The notes: generated by a model from the letters alone, not told the origin. A stretch of 64,000 nucleotides of DNA from Trachythela sp. YZ-2020 (GCA_016169945.1 JADLSH010000155.1:1805501-1869500), one strand, 5' to 3'; numbered from the stretch's first letter, positions 23,256 to 35,100 are shown. Made by a program: numbers and translations.

Positions 23256-23420
23256 TTTATATATATATAGAAGTGGGTGGATCGAAAACATATGAGTGCT
23301 CAATACCGAAGTAGAGCGGAATAGTAAGAGAATAAGACAAGCTTTGGTTATTTCATTTAATCAATCTCTACAAAGTTGTTTCCCTTGGCAATCGGAGCTT
23401 GCCACACTCATCAGGTGATT
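23256..23420 (-). mobile_element. Penelope-like element 3' end, minus strand
   Basis: Contains a hammerhead (23,363-23,420, listed separately), then on the minus strand about 100 bp ending in an AT microsatellite (23,256-23,270). This is the layout seen at 4,968-5,087. No GIY-YIG or RT coding remnant lies upstream on the minus strand, so only the terminal part remains. Confidence 0.65.
23363..23420 (-). ncRNA. Hammerhead ribozyme, partly degenerate
   Basis: Minus strand: stem I 23,420-23,415 with 23,368-23,363 (five of six paired); core CTGATGA 23,414-23,408; stem II with six good inner pairs but a mismatched base near the core; GAAA 23,382-23,379; three-pair stem III; GUA triplet ending at 23,369. 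The sequence is clearly homologous to the hammerhead at 4,968 (shared ctgatgagtgtgg). The mismatches at the core end of stem II probably weaken activity. Confidence 0.75.
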
Positions 23421-24126
23421 TTCGTGTGACTTCTATTGGGATTTTTGAGGGAAGTGTACGACGACTTTTGAAGTAATACACCCCTCGCATAAAATGCTTT
23501 CTGTTAGGTTTAAACTTTTTAAAATACAATTTTTCCATTCCAATGAATGAAATTGATTTAAAGGCAATGCCTACTTATAATTTGTTTTATATTGTACGTT
23601 TAAATTATTGAAATGAGTGAGTTCACAGCAGGGGCTTTTTATCTTGTGGCTGAATAGCCTATGTCATAGACCATACTCGATTTCGAGTATGGTCTGTGAC
23701 GTAGCCTAGGGATTGAATCGCGTGCTCGATTTCGAGCCCGATATGGTGCTGAATTTGTGAATATGGTGCATAGATATCCAAATGGTCTTCGAAGGCGATG
23801 TACAATACTCGATGTATTCTAAAAAACAGGACAAATATGTGTAGAGCTGTAAAGTACCACATTGAGCCTTATCGACCAAAATGACCATTGATTAATTCAC
23901 TTCATTTTAGTGAATTGTGGCATTGTACTGATTTTGTTGGGTGCAAGACAATGTCATCGCATAAACAGGACATGTTTAAAAATACAGATTACTTGAGAGC
24001 AAGAAATTTGCAGACATTCCTACTCTCCCGATTTGATCTGCTATGCACGTTGCCTTTTGTCAGCATTAAAGCACTAAGAGAAAAGAAGCTGAAGGAATCA
24101 CCCTTTTAAAACAAAAATTAACGATA
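23421..24126. other. Unassigned intergenic DNA
   Basis: Short frames on both strands (23,659-24,109) without recognisable domains. A small palindrome is present near 23,667-23,697 (catactcgatttcgagtatg). Confidence 0.3.
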
Positions 24127-24129
24127 CTA

Positions 24130-24381
24130 CAATCCTTTTCAAATGTGTTGGGACAGATGTCCCAAATACCTATTATATTGATAAACGTCGATCCCCCCGC
24201 CCCCTATTCAATGTTGTGTCCAAAATATTATCATATTTGACGGGGCATGGTCTTACAATTGGGAAACCAACATTGATTGGGGAGGGGGGGGAGGGGAGGG
24301 AGACCAATGTGTATTACAAGTGTACAGATTGACCTATGCTCTAAAACTGCAGGTGTCCCAACAACTTTTGAAAGTGATTGT
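24130..24381. repeat. 252-bp terminal module, copy 1
   Basis: Its own ends are imperfect inverted repeats of about 27 bp: acaatccttttcaaatgtg then ttgggaca on the left, and the inverse of acaatcactttcaaaag then ttgttgggaca on the right. Next to the left end is ttgggacagatgtcccaa, a palindrome. The module also has a G/A-rich block (ggggagggggggg) and reads like a MITE. Confidence 0.7.
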
Positions 24382-26519
24382 CTGAAAGGCGTCTATAGCG
24401 TCCTTTAGTCAAAGAGTATTTTTCAAAGTTATTTTCATGAAATTCAAATAGCATTTAGCGTAACATATTTAGCGAATTGCATTGGCATATAATATCTCGT
24501 TTCCTATGCGTTCTTTGGTCAATATATTTTAAATATAACGCGATAGAATAGTATATTATACAATATGGAGTTATAAAATGCGATGTATTGGGAGGGGAGT
24601 GATTCAAGAGATATATTATTGAAACTGGCCTATGCAAGCGTGATATGCAAATTTATCTGAAAAATTAGCGACGTCGATTATTGTTGAGTAAAATGCACGG
24701 GAAAATTGATGGACATTGCGTATGAGCCGTGCATATTTGACGACTGATTGTACAATGTGTCTGTGTTATAACTTTATAGCGTCTGTCGTTGTTTTGCTAC
24801 ACTGTATACTAACATGGTCTTTGACGAAAGATATATCTGACGAAACGCAGGCACATGTTACCTTCTTAAGTATGGGAACAAGTATTATATTCGCAAACTT
24901 GCTAAAATGCCTAGGAATCCCATCGGGAATTTTCCCACAGACTAAAATAGCAACTATGAATAGTCCATCAAGCAATTGCTAATAAGAAATATATCAAGCT
25001 AAGAAACGTGGCTGGAGTGTAAAGGACAATCGCGTAAATCTATACTCCAAATACCAGTAGAAGATATTTTTATTTATTATGATCATTTACTATGTATGCC
25101 GAGGCGCACTGAGGCTGTGATTAAATACAGATCTATTATTTAGGACGTGAAACATGTATGTAATATAAGACGCTTGAAACACGTGTTCGGTTGACACACG
25201 GTTGACACTGTAAATCGTAGCACATTTTCCTCAATTTAGCTTTGAGTTGATACGGCATATTCAATTTTTCCACAGTAACTACTTAAAGAAAGTGTTTAGG
25301 GAGCCTGTGTTGATATATTACTGGTTGTTCTTTCCCAAAAAGTACGTAAAATTGTGTGAAGTGTATCGATTGACGCTCAACTCTAAAAATCACTACAGTA
25401 TATCAGATATATTTATATAAAAAGTGTCAACCGCTCCAAATTTTGGCTTAATCACATTTAAACTCTTTAATGACTAGCAAACACATTGTTAGATATTCTC
25501 AACATATTATTCTCAGCCTTGTTCTGTTTTAAAAGCATTTCAGTGGCTCGTTATTTCATTTTATATAGTGTCAACCGACGTGTCAACCGATGCTGCTTTG
25601 ATGGCAATCGTCTATTCCGGAAAAGCTTATTAGGATAACTTGCGCATACAATTAACATTGGTTTGACCCAAGAGCGGAGGTAGAATTGTTGATAATAAGT
25701 TTAGAAAAACATGAATTACATGCTCTTACTTCTTTCTGTTGATTTTCTAGGATTCGAATAAATTGTACATAAAATATATCCGAAAGGCCCCCAGCTGACT
25801 TGCATCACCATGGTGATGACCATATCAGTTGAACCACCCGTGGCGCGTTGTTTGGTGCCCAAAGGAATGTATAATGGTTGCCTACAATCCTATTTACTAT
25901 CCACGAACTTTCTGATAACTTGCAACAAAAACGTAGTGCTTGAAGTTATAGCTATGTCCAAGTGACCACCTCTTTTAGTAGGTACCTCCAAATTTACTAC
26001 CATCTGAGTGATCCTTCATGGGCTTTACGAGAGCCATGGGGAGACAATTCTATCTGAGAATTCTGCTCTAGATAGATGTACACTATCACATTAACTACTC
26101 GTGTTCAACTAAGCGCTTGCTTGGTTTGAGTACCCAATTTAGCAATTGGCCGATCCATTGCTCGTATACGAATAATAACCGGAAGTCTATTGCTATGCGA
26201 TAAACTATCCCTAAATGTAAGATAATGAAACCAAAATAGTCTGGTTTAACTACCACACCACATTAAATAATTCAATAGTTTTGGGCGTAATTGATAAAAG
26301 CTAAAAACACAATAAACCTTAGGGAACTAAAGATGCTATACCCAAACGCCCATATATTCTGTTAATTATTAACTTTTCCAATTTCACACGAACTAGAGTG
26401 GCTAGAAATGTTGTATTACATCTGCTATGCACAATATAGAAATAAATACATCGCCCTTAAAGCATTCTTTGCCAGTTATTTTGAAATATACAATAAAAAT
26501 TTGGGGTATAGTGTTCAGA
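24382..26519. repeat. Internal region of tandem unit, copy 1
   Basis: Non-coding as far as can be seen; the longest frames (60-104 codons) match nothing. It has five copies of GTGTCAACCG or its inverse within 400 bp (25,188, 25,199, 25,424, 25,568, 25,580). It also has a 16-bp palindrome catcaccatggtgatg near 25,804. Confidence 0.65.
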
Positions 26520-26771
26520 CAATCCTTTTCAAATGTGTTGGGACAAATGTCCCAAATACCTATTATATTGACAAACGTCGATCCCCCCGCCCCCTATTCA
26601 ATGTTGTGTCCAAAATATTATCATATTTGACGGGGCATGGTCTTACAATTGGGAAACCAACATTGATTGGGGAGGGGGGGGAGGGGAGGGAGACCAATGT
26701 GTATTACAAGTGTACAGATTGACCTATGCTCTAAAACTGCAGGTGTCCCAACAACTTTTGAAAGTGATTGT
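26520..26771. repeat. 252-bp terminal module, copy 2 (shared by both units)
   Basis: Flanked by ttcagacaatc on the left and its exact inverse gattgtctgaa on the right, so the inverted repeat here extends five bases beyond the module into different sequence from that at the outer ends of the block. Confidence 0.7.
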
Positions 26772-28905
26772 CTGAAAGGCGTCTATAGCGTCCTTTAGTC
26801 AAAGAGTATTTTTCAAAGTTATTTTCATGAAATTCAAATAGCATTTAGCGTAACATATTTAGCGAATTGCATTGGCATATAATATCTCGTTTCCTATGCG
26901 TTCTTTGGTCAATATATTTTAAATATAACGCGATAGAATAGTATATTATACAATATGGAGTTATAAAATGCGATGTATTGGGAGGGGAGTGATTCAAGAG
27001 ATATATTATTGAAACTGGCCTATGCAAGCGTGATATGCAAATTTATCTGAAAAATTAGCGACGTCGATTATTGTTGAGTAAAATGCACGGGAAAATTGAT
27101 GGACATTGCGTATGAGCCGTGCATATTTGACGACTGATTGTACAATGTGTCTGTGTTATAACTTTATAGCGTCTGTCGTTGTTTTGCTACACTGTATACT
27201 AACATGGTCTTTGACGAAAGATATATCTGACGAAACGCAGGCACATGTTACCTTCTTAAGTATGGGAACAAGTATTATATTCGCAAACTTGCTAAAATGC
27301 CTAGGAATCCCATCGGGAATTTTCCCACAGACTAAAATAGCAACTATGAATAGTCCATCAAGCAATTGCTAATAAGAAATATATCAAGAAACGTGGCTGG
27401 AGTGTAAAGGACAATCGCGTAAATCTATACTCCAAATACCAGTAGAAGATATTTTTATTTATTATGATCATTTACTATGTATGCCGAGGCGCACTGAGGC
27501 TGTGATTAAATACAGATCTATTATTTAGGACGTGAAACATGTATGTAATATAAGACGCTTGAAACACGTGTTCGGTTGACACACGGTTGACACTGTAAAT
27601 CGTAGCACATTTTCCTCAATTTAGCTTTGAGTTGATACGGCATATTCAATTTTTCCACAGTAACTACTTAAAGAAAGTGTTTAGGGAGCCTGTGTTGATA
27701 TATTACTGGTTGTTCTTTCCCAAAAAGTACGTAAAATTGTGTGAAGTGTATCGATTGACGCTCAACTCTAAAAATCACTACAGTATATCAGATATATTTA
27801 TATAAAAAGTGTCAACCGCTCCAAATTTTGGCTTAATCACATTTAAACTCTTTAATGACTAGCAAACACATTGTTAGATATTCTCAACATATTATTCTCA
27901 GCCTTGTTCTGTTTTAAAAGCATTTCAGTGGCTCGTTATTTCATTTTTATATAGTGTCAACCGACGTGTCAACCGATGCTACTTTGATGGCAATCGTCTA
28001 TTCCGGAAAAGCTTATTAGGATAACTTGCGCATACAATTAACATTGGTTTGACCCAAGAGCGGAGGTAGAATTGTTGATAATAAGTTTAGAAAAACATGA
28101 ATTACATGCTCTTACTTCTTTCTGTTGATTTTCTAGGATTCGAATAAATTGTACATAAAATATATCCGAAAGGCCCCCAGCTGACTTGCATCACCATGGT
28201 GATGACCATATCAGTTGAACCACCCGTGGCGCGTTGTTTGGTGCCCAAAGGAATGTATAATGGTTGCCTACAATCCTATTTACTATCCACGAACTTTCTG
28301 ATAACTTGCAACAAAAACGTAGTGCTTGAAGTTATAGCTATGTCCAAGTGACCACCTCTTTTAGTAGGTACCTCCAAATTTACTACCATCTGAGTGATCC
28401 TTCATGGGCTTTACGAGAGCCATGGGGAGACAATTCTATCTGAGAATTCTGCTCTAGATAGATGTACACTATCACATTAACTACTCGTGTTCAACTAAGC
28501 GCTTGCTTGGTTTGAGTACCCAATTTAGCAATTGGCCGATCCATTGCTCGTATACGAATAATAACCGGAAGTCTATTGCTATGCGATAAACTATCCCTAA
28601 ATGTAAGATAATGAAACCAAAATAGTCTGGTTTAACTACCACACCACATTAAATAATTCAATAGTTTTGGGCGTAATTGATAAAAGCTAAAAACACAATA
28701 AACCTTAGGGAACTAAAGATGCTATACCCAAACGCCCATATATTCTGTTAATTATTAACTTTTCCAATTTCACACGAACTAGAGTGGCTAGAAATGTTGT
28801 ATTACATCTGCTATGCACAATATAGAAATAAATACATCGCCCTTAAAGCATTCTTTGCCAGTTATTTTGAAATATACAATAAAAATTTGGGGTATAGTGT
28901 TCAGA
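26772..28905. repeat. Internal region of tandem unit, copy 2
   Basis: Near-identical to 24,382-26,519, including the GTGTCAACCG motifs. The few differences suggest a recent duplication. Confidence 0.75.
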
Positions 28906-29157
28906 CAATCCTTTTCAAATGTGTTGGGACAAATGTCCCAAATACCTATTATATTGACAAACGTCGATCCCCCCGCCCCCTATTCAATGTTGTGTCCAAA
29001 ATATTATCATATTTGACGGGGCATGGTCTTACAATTGGGAAACCAACATTGATTGGGGAGGGGGGGGAGGGGAGGGAGACCAATGTGTATTACAAGTGTA
29101 CAGATTGACCTATGCTCTAAAACTGCAGGTGTCCCAACAACTTTTGAAAGTGATTGT
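28906..29157. repeat. 252-bp terminal module, copy 3
   Basis: Similarity to the unit stops exactly after gattgt. The next bases agtttaaaag are new flank. There is therefore no third internal region. Confidence 0.75.
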
Positions 29158-29160
29158 AGT

Positions 29161-30434
29161 TTAAAAGTTGTAATAACATTTCAACAGCAGTTAAAGTCAA
29201 ATCCAAGGGCAGCACATTCTAGAGGCAAAATACAAAGGTTCGGAAAAATTAACAGTGACATTGCCAACCTCCCGATTTCCTGCTATCTGAGGTTGGAATT
29301 TCTGAAACTGCTAGTTCATTTGGGTCATTCTTTTCAATATCTACACCCCCTGTCATCAAAGCTTTTTCAGGGGATTCGAAAATTCCGGTCGGGGTGCCAA
29401 GTTTTTAATTTCTGAAGGGGTATTGAAAATACTGCGGCTAAGTTGGTCAATCTACCTGAAAAATACAATAAGAACTGCACTAAATACTGCATGAAAGGTG
29501 GGAGGGGCACCATAACAGCGTACACGAGGGACTGAGAGGCATTGGGTCATAAAAATGTGGGAACAATTTGAAAGCTAACATGAAAGAATGTCTTCTTTTC
29601 AAAACAAATTTGCAGGGGGGGCAAGAAAACATACAACAAAATATTTCAGAGGGGGTTAGAAAAATCCCCAAAATTTCTAAGCTGGTTTCTTGCAATGGTA
29701 CTTCGTATGAAAACGGGTATTTCCAGTGGGGTTCAGAACAACATAGTATCCCAAAGGGTTCTTCTGAAATTCAGAGATCTCATCCACACGAGGGTGTGGT
29801 ATTTGAATAGAATGGTCCATATTTGTCCGACATTGGACATAGTTATGAATGGAATAAGGTTTATCTTTTAATATGTACATCTGTAAAATTTTCAACCTTC
29901 TAGCAATCTTTAATGGTAAAATATAGCGTAAAATATGTTCACTCTCCGAAAACTGGGCAACATACTGTGTACTTAACGCAATAAATTTAAACAAATATTT
30001 CGAGATTGATTCACTTAATAGTAACTCCACAGTTTTGACAAAAACGGTAGTTGTCCGGACAATACGCTGGACAGTTTTGGCAAAGGATCATGCGACATTT
30101 CTATTTCTATGCAGGGCCAACGATGAACGATTTAAAAAATTGACAATAAGGTGCTCCTCCCAACTGGAGTTCGTAATTCGCTGTTGGCCGGGGAGTGTGA
30201 ACTGCCATAACTTATACTGGACTGAATTTTATTATGTATAGCCTGATGAAAACCCCTTCAGGCTATGTTCCTGATAATACTCGCAACTTCAGTTACAGTA
30301 ATGATTTCCTATAAAATCAGTGATTGTGGACCAGGTCATGTCTTTTTGCAATATGATTCAGACAAAAAAAAACATAGCAATTGTAATGATTTCTAATTTT
30401 TATACAGATTCTAATTTTTTGTTCTTTTTCACGC
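29161..30434. other. Unassigned intergenic DNA
   Basis: Several short frames (29,053-29,415, 29,677-30,030) lack recognisable domains. A seven-pair hairpin agcctga...tcaggct lies near 30,240-30,264. No last exon of the integrase gene could be recognised here. Confidence 0.3.
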
Positions 30435-30793
30435 GTGCCGTTTAATTCCATCTGCACAAATGATATAAGTGAACACTGGTCTTGTTGGAAAGATTTCTTT
30501 CTAGCGGCAGAAATGAGCATATTCCCACAAAAATCAAAGACACTAACTCTCCGCTTTGGGTAGACGGCGAAGTTCGTCATTTAATTCGCAAGAAGTACTC
30601 TATTTTGAAAAAATACTGCCAAAATAGAAGTGTCGCAAGAAAACGAAAGCTAAGGGTAGTAAGTCAAACCATCAAGTGCTTAGTTAAGAAAAAACATCGT
30701 GAATACTTAGCTAAGATTGAATATCTTTCACCTCCAACCCTAAAGCCTATTGGAGTTTTCACAAGACCATCATACAGTAGACCACTGATCTAA
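30435..30793 (+). pseudogene. LINE ORF2 fragment (linker between endonuclease and RT)
   Basis: The frame at 30,482-30,793 contains WVDGEVRHLIRKKY and LVKKKHREYLAKIEY. This is the basic Trp-rich stretch found between the endonuclease and reverse transcriptase of CR1/RTE-like LINEs. The preceding NDISEHWSCWKDFFLAA lies in another frame from about 30,440, so there is a frameshift near 30,505. Neither the endonuclease nor the RT core is present. It lies just beyond the last recognised integrase exon, on the opposite strand, and may have displaced the 3' end of that gene. Confidence 0.65.
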
Positions 30794-30935
30794 TCAATCA
30801 ATATTTGAAGTAACTTGCGAACAGAACAGTTTAGACTGAGTTTAAAGTGCTTAGTTAGGATAGCTGATGACATACGGTACTGAGTGATGCACTATGCTAA
30901 CCAATAATACGTAACAACATGGCCTTGCAACATAC

Positions 30936-31151
30936 CTTGGCTTCCACTGCGACAAGCTCTTCCTGTTTGGTGCTGACATAGTCAGCCACGGCAGGGTCCT
31001 CCTCTTCAGGCAGCTCAGATGGGAACCGTGGCTTCCTTATGTGCATAACCTCATACGGAGTATGTTTTGTCGATTCATTATATGAGGAACGCACACTCCA
31101 GCACGCTTGTTCTGTGAACAGGTGCCAGTCATCCTGTTGTTCATTGACCAT
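30936..31151 (-). CDS. Integrase gene exon 8 (post-catalytic region)
   Basis: 72 codons in phase 0. Acceptor tttgttatag precedes ATGGTC and donor gtatgttgc follows GCCAAG. Residues WSVRSSYNESTKHTPYEVMH are the conserved end of the integrase fold (N.....T..TPYE). It is followed by an acidic stretch PEEEDPAVADYV. No further exon was found downstream. Confidence 0.75.
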
Positions 31152-31326
31152 CTATAACAAATACAGAATGGTATCAAATCATTACAACATATTAAGTTTT
31201 TACAATAACGTAACTAATTAAACTGAAACTATATGTTATTTGCTCAGCTGTGATCAGCCAGTATTAGGTGGCTGTATTTATTTCCCACATTTTATCTACC
31301 AGTACATTCATTAATCTATATTTTAC

Positions 31327-31449
31327 CTTTGAGAGATGACGTTCCAGAGTGCCATTGGCGCGCTCATCTTGACCATTTGTCTGGGGGTGGTAAGCAGCCG
31401 TGACAAGATGGCGGATACTGAACTTCTGAAATATTAAATCATTCAGCAT
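31327..31449 (-). CDS. Integrase gene exon 7 (catalytic Glu)
   Basis: 41 codons, phase 0, acceptor ttttctttcag and donor gtaaaatat. It carries the AYHPQTNGQDERANGTLERH motif with the catalytic glutamate. Confidence 0.8.
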
Positions 31450-31667
31450 CTGAAAGAAAAAAATTATTAATGGACATGTTTCACCAGGTCAGCCAAAAAA
31501 AGTGGTGGGAGACTTGTCCCAGGCTCCCAACATGGTGCAGGCCCCTAACTTGGGAGGAGCTCAAAATTGATGTGCGCCCCCAAAAATTTAGTCTGAGTTC
31601 TGGTGAACCTATAGGAGTATTTCACTTCAATAAAGATTAGATTGATATAAAATAAAATATTACATAC

Positions 31668-31762
31668 ATTGTTGTTGAACTCTTTCCCTTGGTCACTCAG
31701 AATCTTAAGTGGGGCACCCCAGCGATGTATCCACTTGACCAGTACTTGATATACACATTCTG
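31668..31762 (-). CDS. Integrase gene exon 6, part after the insertion
   Basis: Contains KWIHRWGAPLKILSDQGKEF with the second catalytic Asp, ending at donor gtatgt. The first nine bases (31,762-31,754) are the target duplication of the inserted element. Confidence 0.75.
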
Positions 31763-34224
31763 TAGCCTCCTCCGCAGGCATCTCTTGGATCCCCGGGGTA
31801 GGTTGCGTCAGGTAGAAAGTCGGGGAGATGCCTGCCAAAACCCGACATGGTTGAGGTTTCCATGGTCTTCAGGGTAGGTACGTGGGGAGGATTTTGGAAT
31901 TCAAAATGGCGGATTGCATGGAGTGGATAATTTATTTTATCTTTAAGTTCAGCTTTTTTGGACAATTTAAACATGTATAATAGACTTGGTTGAGGTTTTA
32001 AAGGTTTTAGAATGTTTGTCGGTAATTTTTCGAGTACTGTATATGCATGCTATATATATTTGATGCTGTAAATCTTTTAAAACATAAAATTTTATATTAT
32101 AATTTTTTTTATGAATCACATAATTATATAGTTTGTGCCATATATATTAAAAACTCAACTCTGTCAGTCTGTCTACTCTGATTGCTTCATATACATAGAA
32201 ACCAATTCAAACCACAAGGGGAATTTTCTATTTTTCTTTCTTTCTATTTGCATGGCAGGCACAATTTCTTATAATATCATTTGCTATGTACAGTTTTTGG
32301 TTTCTAAGAAGATGGAAAGTGGGTTAATTCATTATTAAAATGAAAGTATCATAGTACAACTGTACAACTCAATATAATGTATACCTGATTTAGCACTAGA
32401 GGACACTAGGACAGTTTCCAAATGTAAGAAATGAGGACAAAATTGTGCTATCTAGCATGTCAATTTTAATAAGAAATCGATTCAAATAAAAATATGTTTT
32501 TGACAACAAATAAGGCAAGAGCCGTAATACCAGCAGAGAAAAACCTTGTCTGGTATTTGTTGCCAAATAGCTAAATCTGGCAAGTAGTGAAGCAAGATCC
32601 CAGCCAACATGGCCATAATGAAATAATCATGTATCCTTTATAGTTTATGGAATATTTTAGCAGTCATTATGTGTATGGCAAACTTGTTGCAATTTTCTGT
32701 TCAGCATATAGCCTGCACCATATTTTAACACATGGGCATGCAACCATTGAAATTGAAAACATTGATCTAGCTATTATAAACAGCCAACTGGGTATAAAAG
32801 TTGCATGACCTACCTTACAACAGGCACATCCAGTCCAAACATGCATTTGATTATACATGCCATAGAATAATTTTGATTGTAATATTCTAATATATTACAA
32901 TGGCTCTATTTATAATCATTGAACACTTCCCAATATTAGGCAAATTTTGTATCACAACACCACATGGTGGCAGAAGTTAGGAAGCCATGGAGTTGTCAAC
33001 CTCCATACTCCATAGCCTATAAGGTGAACTCCAAATTGAAAATGTGCACTTCAAAACTTAGGTGAATTATTAATTAAGAATTCTGGAGTTACGAGCCAAT
33101 TTGCAAAAAAAATTAGATTCACTTGCTAACAACTAGAATTTAAGCCAGGTTGAAGAGGAATCTGCCCTCTGAGCCGCACCCATTCTCGTCCTCAGCCCCA
33201 CAGCTGTGCCGGCATAAGCCTAGCTTCATTTGGAGATTGGCTACATATCTGCCGGCATGCAGCACTGAGCACTCAAGCAGTAGACAGTCATGCATAAGTA
33301 CTCAAGTACAGCATAAAAGCATAGCATAGTAAATTTTAAGTGTGCTCATGGCTGAAATATCTAAAAAAAATTGTAAACAAACCAAACCAGTTACAAATTA
33401 TCTTTTGTCTCATCAAGTAAAATGAGTATTATATTCACCAGCATCAATTATATCTTGCACTTGAAACTTGTACCCTCTAGAGTACATTGTTTCCCAAAAC
33501 AATTTATACTGTTCCAGTTCAACGCTATTTGTGTGTTAGCTATACTCATATATTAAGTCATATTTTCCATTCGAGCTCGGCGCTCACAACTCTTCATACT
33601 TTATACAGTTTCTAAGTGGTTTGAACATGTTTACTCCGTCGAACTAAGACCATTAGGGAATCCATTTAATACGCATTCTCCGTTTATTAAACAAGCAGCT
33701 TTAGCAGCATCAAACGACGTAGTGTAGAAGCCAAGTCAGAAGTTTGTTTGTCTGTCGAAACTCGATTAAGGCCATTCGACTTCTATTTTCATGACTTCGA
33801 TCCACATGCTTTATATCTTTTAGGCACACGCGAAGCAACCCTCAATTTGTTCTATATGTCCGTGGCCGACGCTTAATTAAAGTCTGCTTTATCTTTAAAT
33901 ATGTCCGCAACTATTCTGTAGCTTTTAAAGCGCAAGATACTAAATACTTTTTAAATATTTGTAACATAAAATGTTATATTATTCTGGCGAACGTTTATCA
34001 GTATAATTTTGCAGTTGTTTTTATGAACAAATAATTATGCCGTGAGAGTGAGGGTAACACAGCTTTTGACATTTCTCTTTGGGGTGGGGGTAACATGACC
34101 GGTCCATAAGGGTAACATGACCGGTCCAAAGTCTTCGGGTTTTGGCAGGCATCGACACTAATTTTTTTTTCCAGCAAATAATTTCTGCCCGCCAATTTTA
34201 AGGCGATGCCTGCGGAGGAGGCTA
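31763..34224. mobile_element. 2,462-bp TIR element inserted in integrase exon 6
   Basis: Ends are exact 20-bp inverted repeats TAGCCTCCTCCGCAGGCATC (31,763-31,782 and inverted at 34,205-34,224). They are flanked by the 9-bp duplication CACATTCTG at 31,754-31,762 and 34,225-34,233. A second shared inverted motif, gatgcctgccaaaacccga, lies about 50-70 bp inside each end. No transposase is seen, so the element is non-autonomous. A 9-bp duplication fits Mutator-like elements (inference). Removing the element joins the integrase frame exactly. The interior (31,900-34,080) is AT-rich with no gene recognised; the short frame at 32,135-32,338 is unremarkable. Confidence 0.88.
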
Positions 34225-34372
34225 CACATTCTGCAGATTTAGCTTTCATAGGCTCAGTCTCGACCCACTTCGAGAATAGACAGGTCCCTGACATGATATA
34301 TTTAAAACCTGTCGATGTTTCCTTGAATGGGCCAATGAAGTCTATACCAACAAGCTCCCAGGGCTGCTTGGC
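34225..34372 (-). CDS. Integrase gene exon 6, part before the insertion (first catalytic Asp)
   Basis: Acceptor gcttacag precedes GCCAAGCAG. The exon encodes QPWELVGIDFIGPFKETST and SKWVETEPMKAKSAEC, the first strand of the DDE fold, then breaks at the TIR element. Confidence 0.8.
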
Positions 34373-34511
34373 CTGTAAGCAAAAGAAAATAGTCCAATTA
34401 GTCTTTTCCAATTGTCTTGTCATATTGAGAACATTTGTTTTTAGTCATACGACTAATTAAATACAGTAGATTTGATTTTGACTACACGAATATAATTCTT
34501 ATGACATTTAC

Positions 34512-34583
34512 ATATATAGACTTCAATTCAGGCACCATCGTCTTGATTTTTTGAACTTTTTGGCATTGAGGACAAGTTGCAAT
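34512..34583 (-). CDS. Integrase gene exon 5 (second half of zinc finger)
   Basis: 24 codons in phase 0 between ttttttag and gtaaatgtc. Residues IATCPQCQKVQKIKTMVPEL supply the two cysteines of the H2C2 finger. Confidence 0.75.
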
Positions 34584-34667
34584 CTAAAAAACAATGCAGC
34601 AGAGGTGTGTGAGATTCTATGTTATTTTATGTGTGATTTTACCCCAATGATAATTTTACACACTTAC

Positions 34668-34794
34668 AAACTCCTTTACATCTTCAGTGATTGTTCTCGA
34701 ATAAAAGCGCTCTGAAATGTTTGCCTGAGTGCGCTTCTCGCCCATGTGCCCCCCTGCCGTCCCGTTGCCATGTATATCATTAAGTACACGGTAC
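34668..34794 (-). CDS. Integrase gene exon 4 (first half of zinc finger)
   Basis: Encodes VLNDIHGNGTAGGHMGEKRT and ISERFYSRTITEDVKEF, giving the two histidines. The donor gtaagtgtg is strong. The upstream acceptor could not be placed; no good AG precedes the expected start near 34,794. Confidence 0.7.
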
Positions 34795-35002
34795 GTCAAT
34801 CGGCAACAAAATGAATCATTATTTTTGTAACAAGTACTTGTTTTATGTTCACAGTTATTAAATGTTACACAGATTAAACCACAATGTGCTCTAACTTTAC
34901 TCTCCCTAATGCCAGATTATCTTACTCATCACGAGAAGAGAAGTCAATTGACATTGACTGCCTCCACTGACACATCTACTGTGTAATATATACTCTACCA
35001 AC

Positions 35003-35100
35003 CTCATCCCTGGTGAATAGCACCTTTATCTTTTTGCCAACTGACTGGTTTTCAGCTTTCTTTCCTTGTTTTGGCATGTAGTACAGAGTGTCACTGAAAT
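35003..35100 (-). CDS. Probable integrase gene exon 3
   Basis: Acceptor ttattatag, then (phase 1) FSDTLYYMPKQGKKAENQ and KIKVLFTRDE. The donor is uncertain (gttggt at 35,002 or gtatat a little further). I recognise no domain. Confidence 0.5.

Larger units (their letters stand above)
24127..29160. mobile_element. Inverted-repeat-bounded block of a tandem 2.39-kb unit
   Basis: A 252-bp module occurs at 24,130-24,381, 26,520-26,771 and 28,906-29,157. Between the modules lies the same about 2.13-kb internal sequence, twice. The two units are nearly identical. I saw a 5-bp deletion at 27,388, one extra T near 27,947 and a few substitutions, giving offsets of 2,390 then 2,386. The outermost ends read actacaatc and its inverse gattgtagt, so the whole block is inverted-repeat bounded. 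No transposase frame is present. The arrangement resembles two non-autonomous elements sharing a terminal module, or unequal exchange between module copies. Confidence 0.8.

Noticed and set aside
24455..29108. Duplicated small ORFs (88 and 104 codons) as conserved genes
   Set aside because: They are identical only because the 2.39-kb unit is duplicated. No domain is seen, and frames exist on both strands.
30240..30264. Rho-independent-type terminator or hammerhead at agcctgatgaaaacccc
   Set aside because: A seven-pair hairpin only, in a eukaryotic setting, without GAAA and stem III partners.
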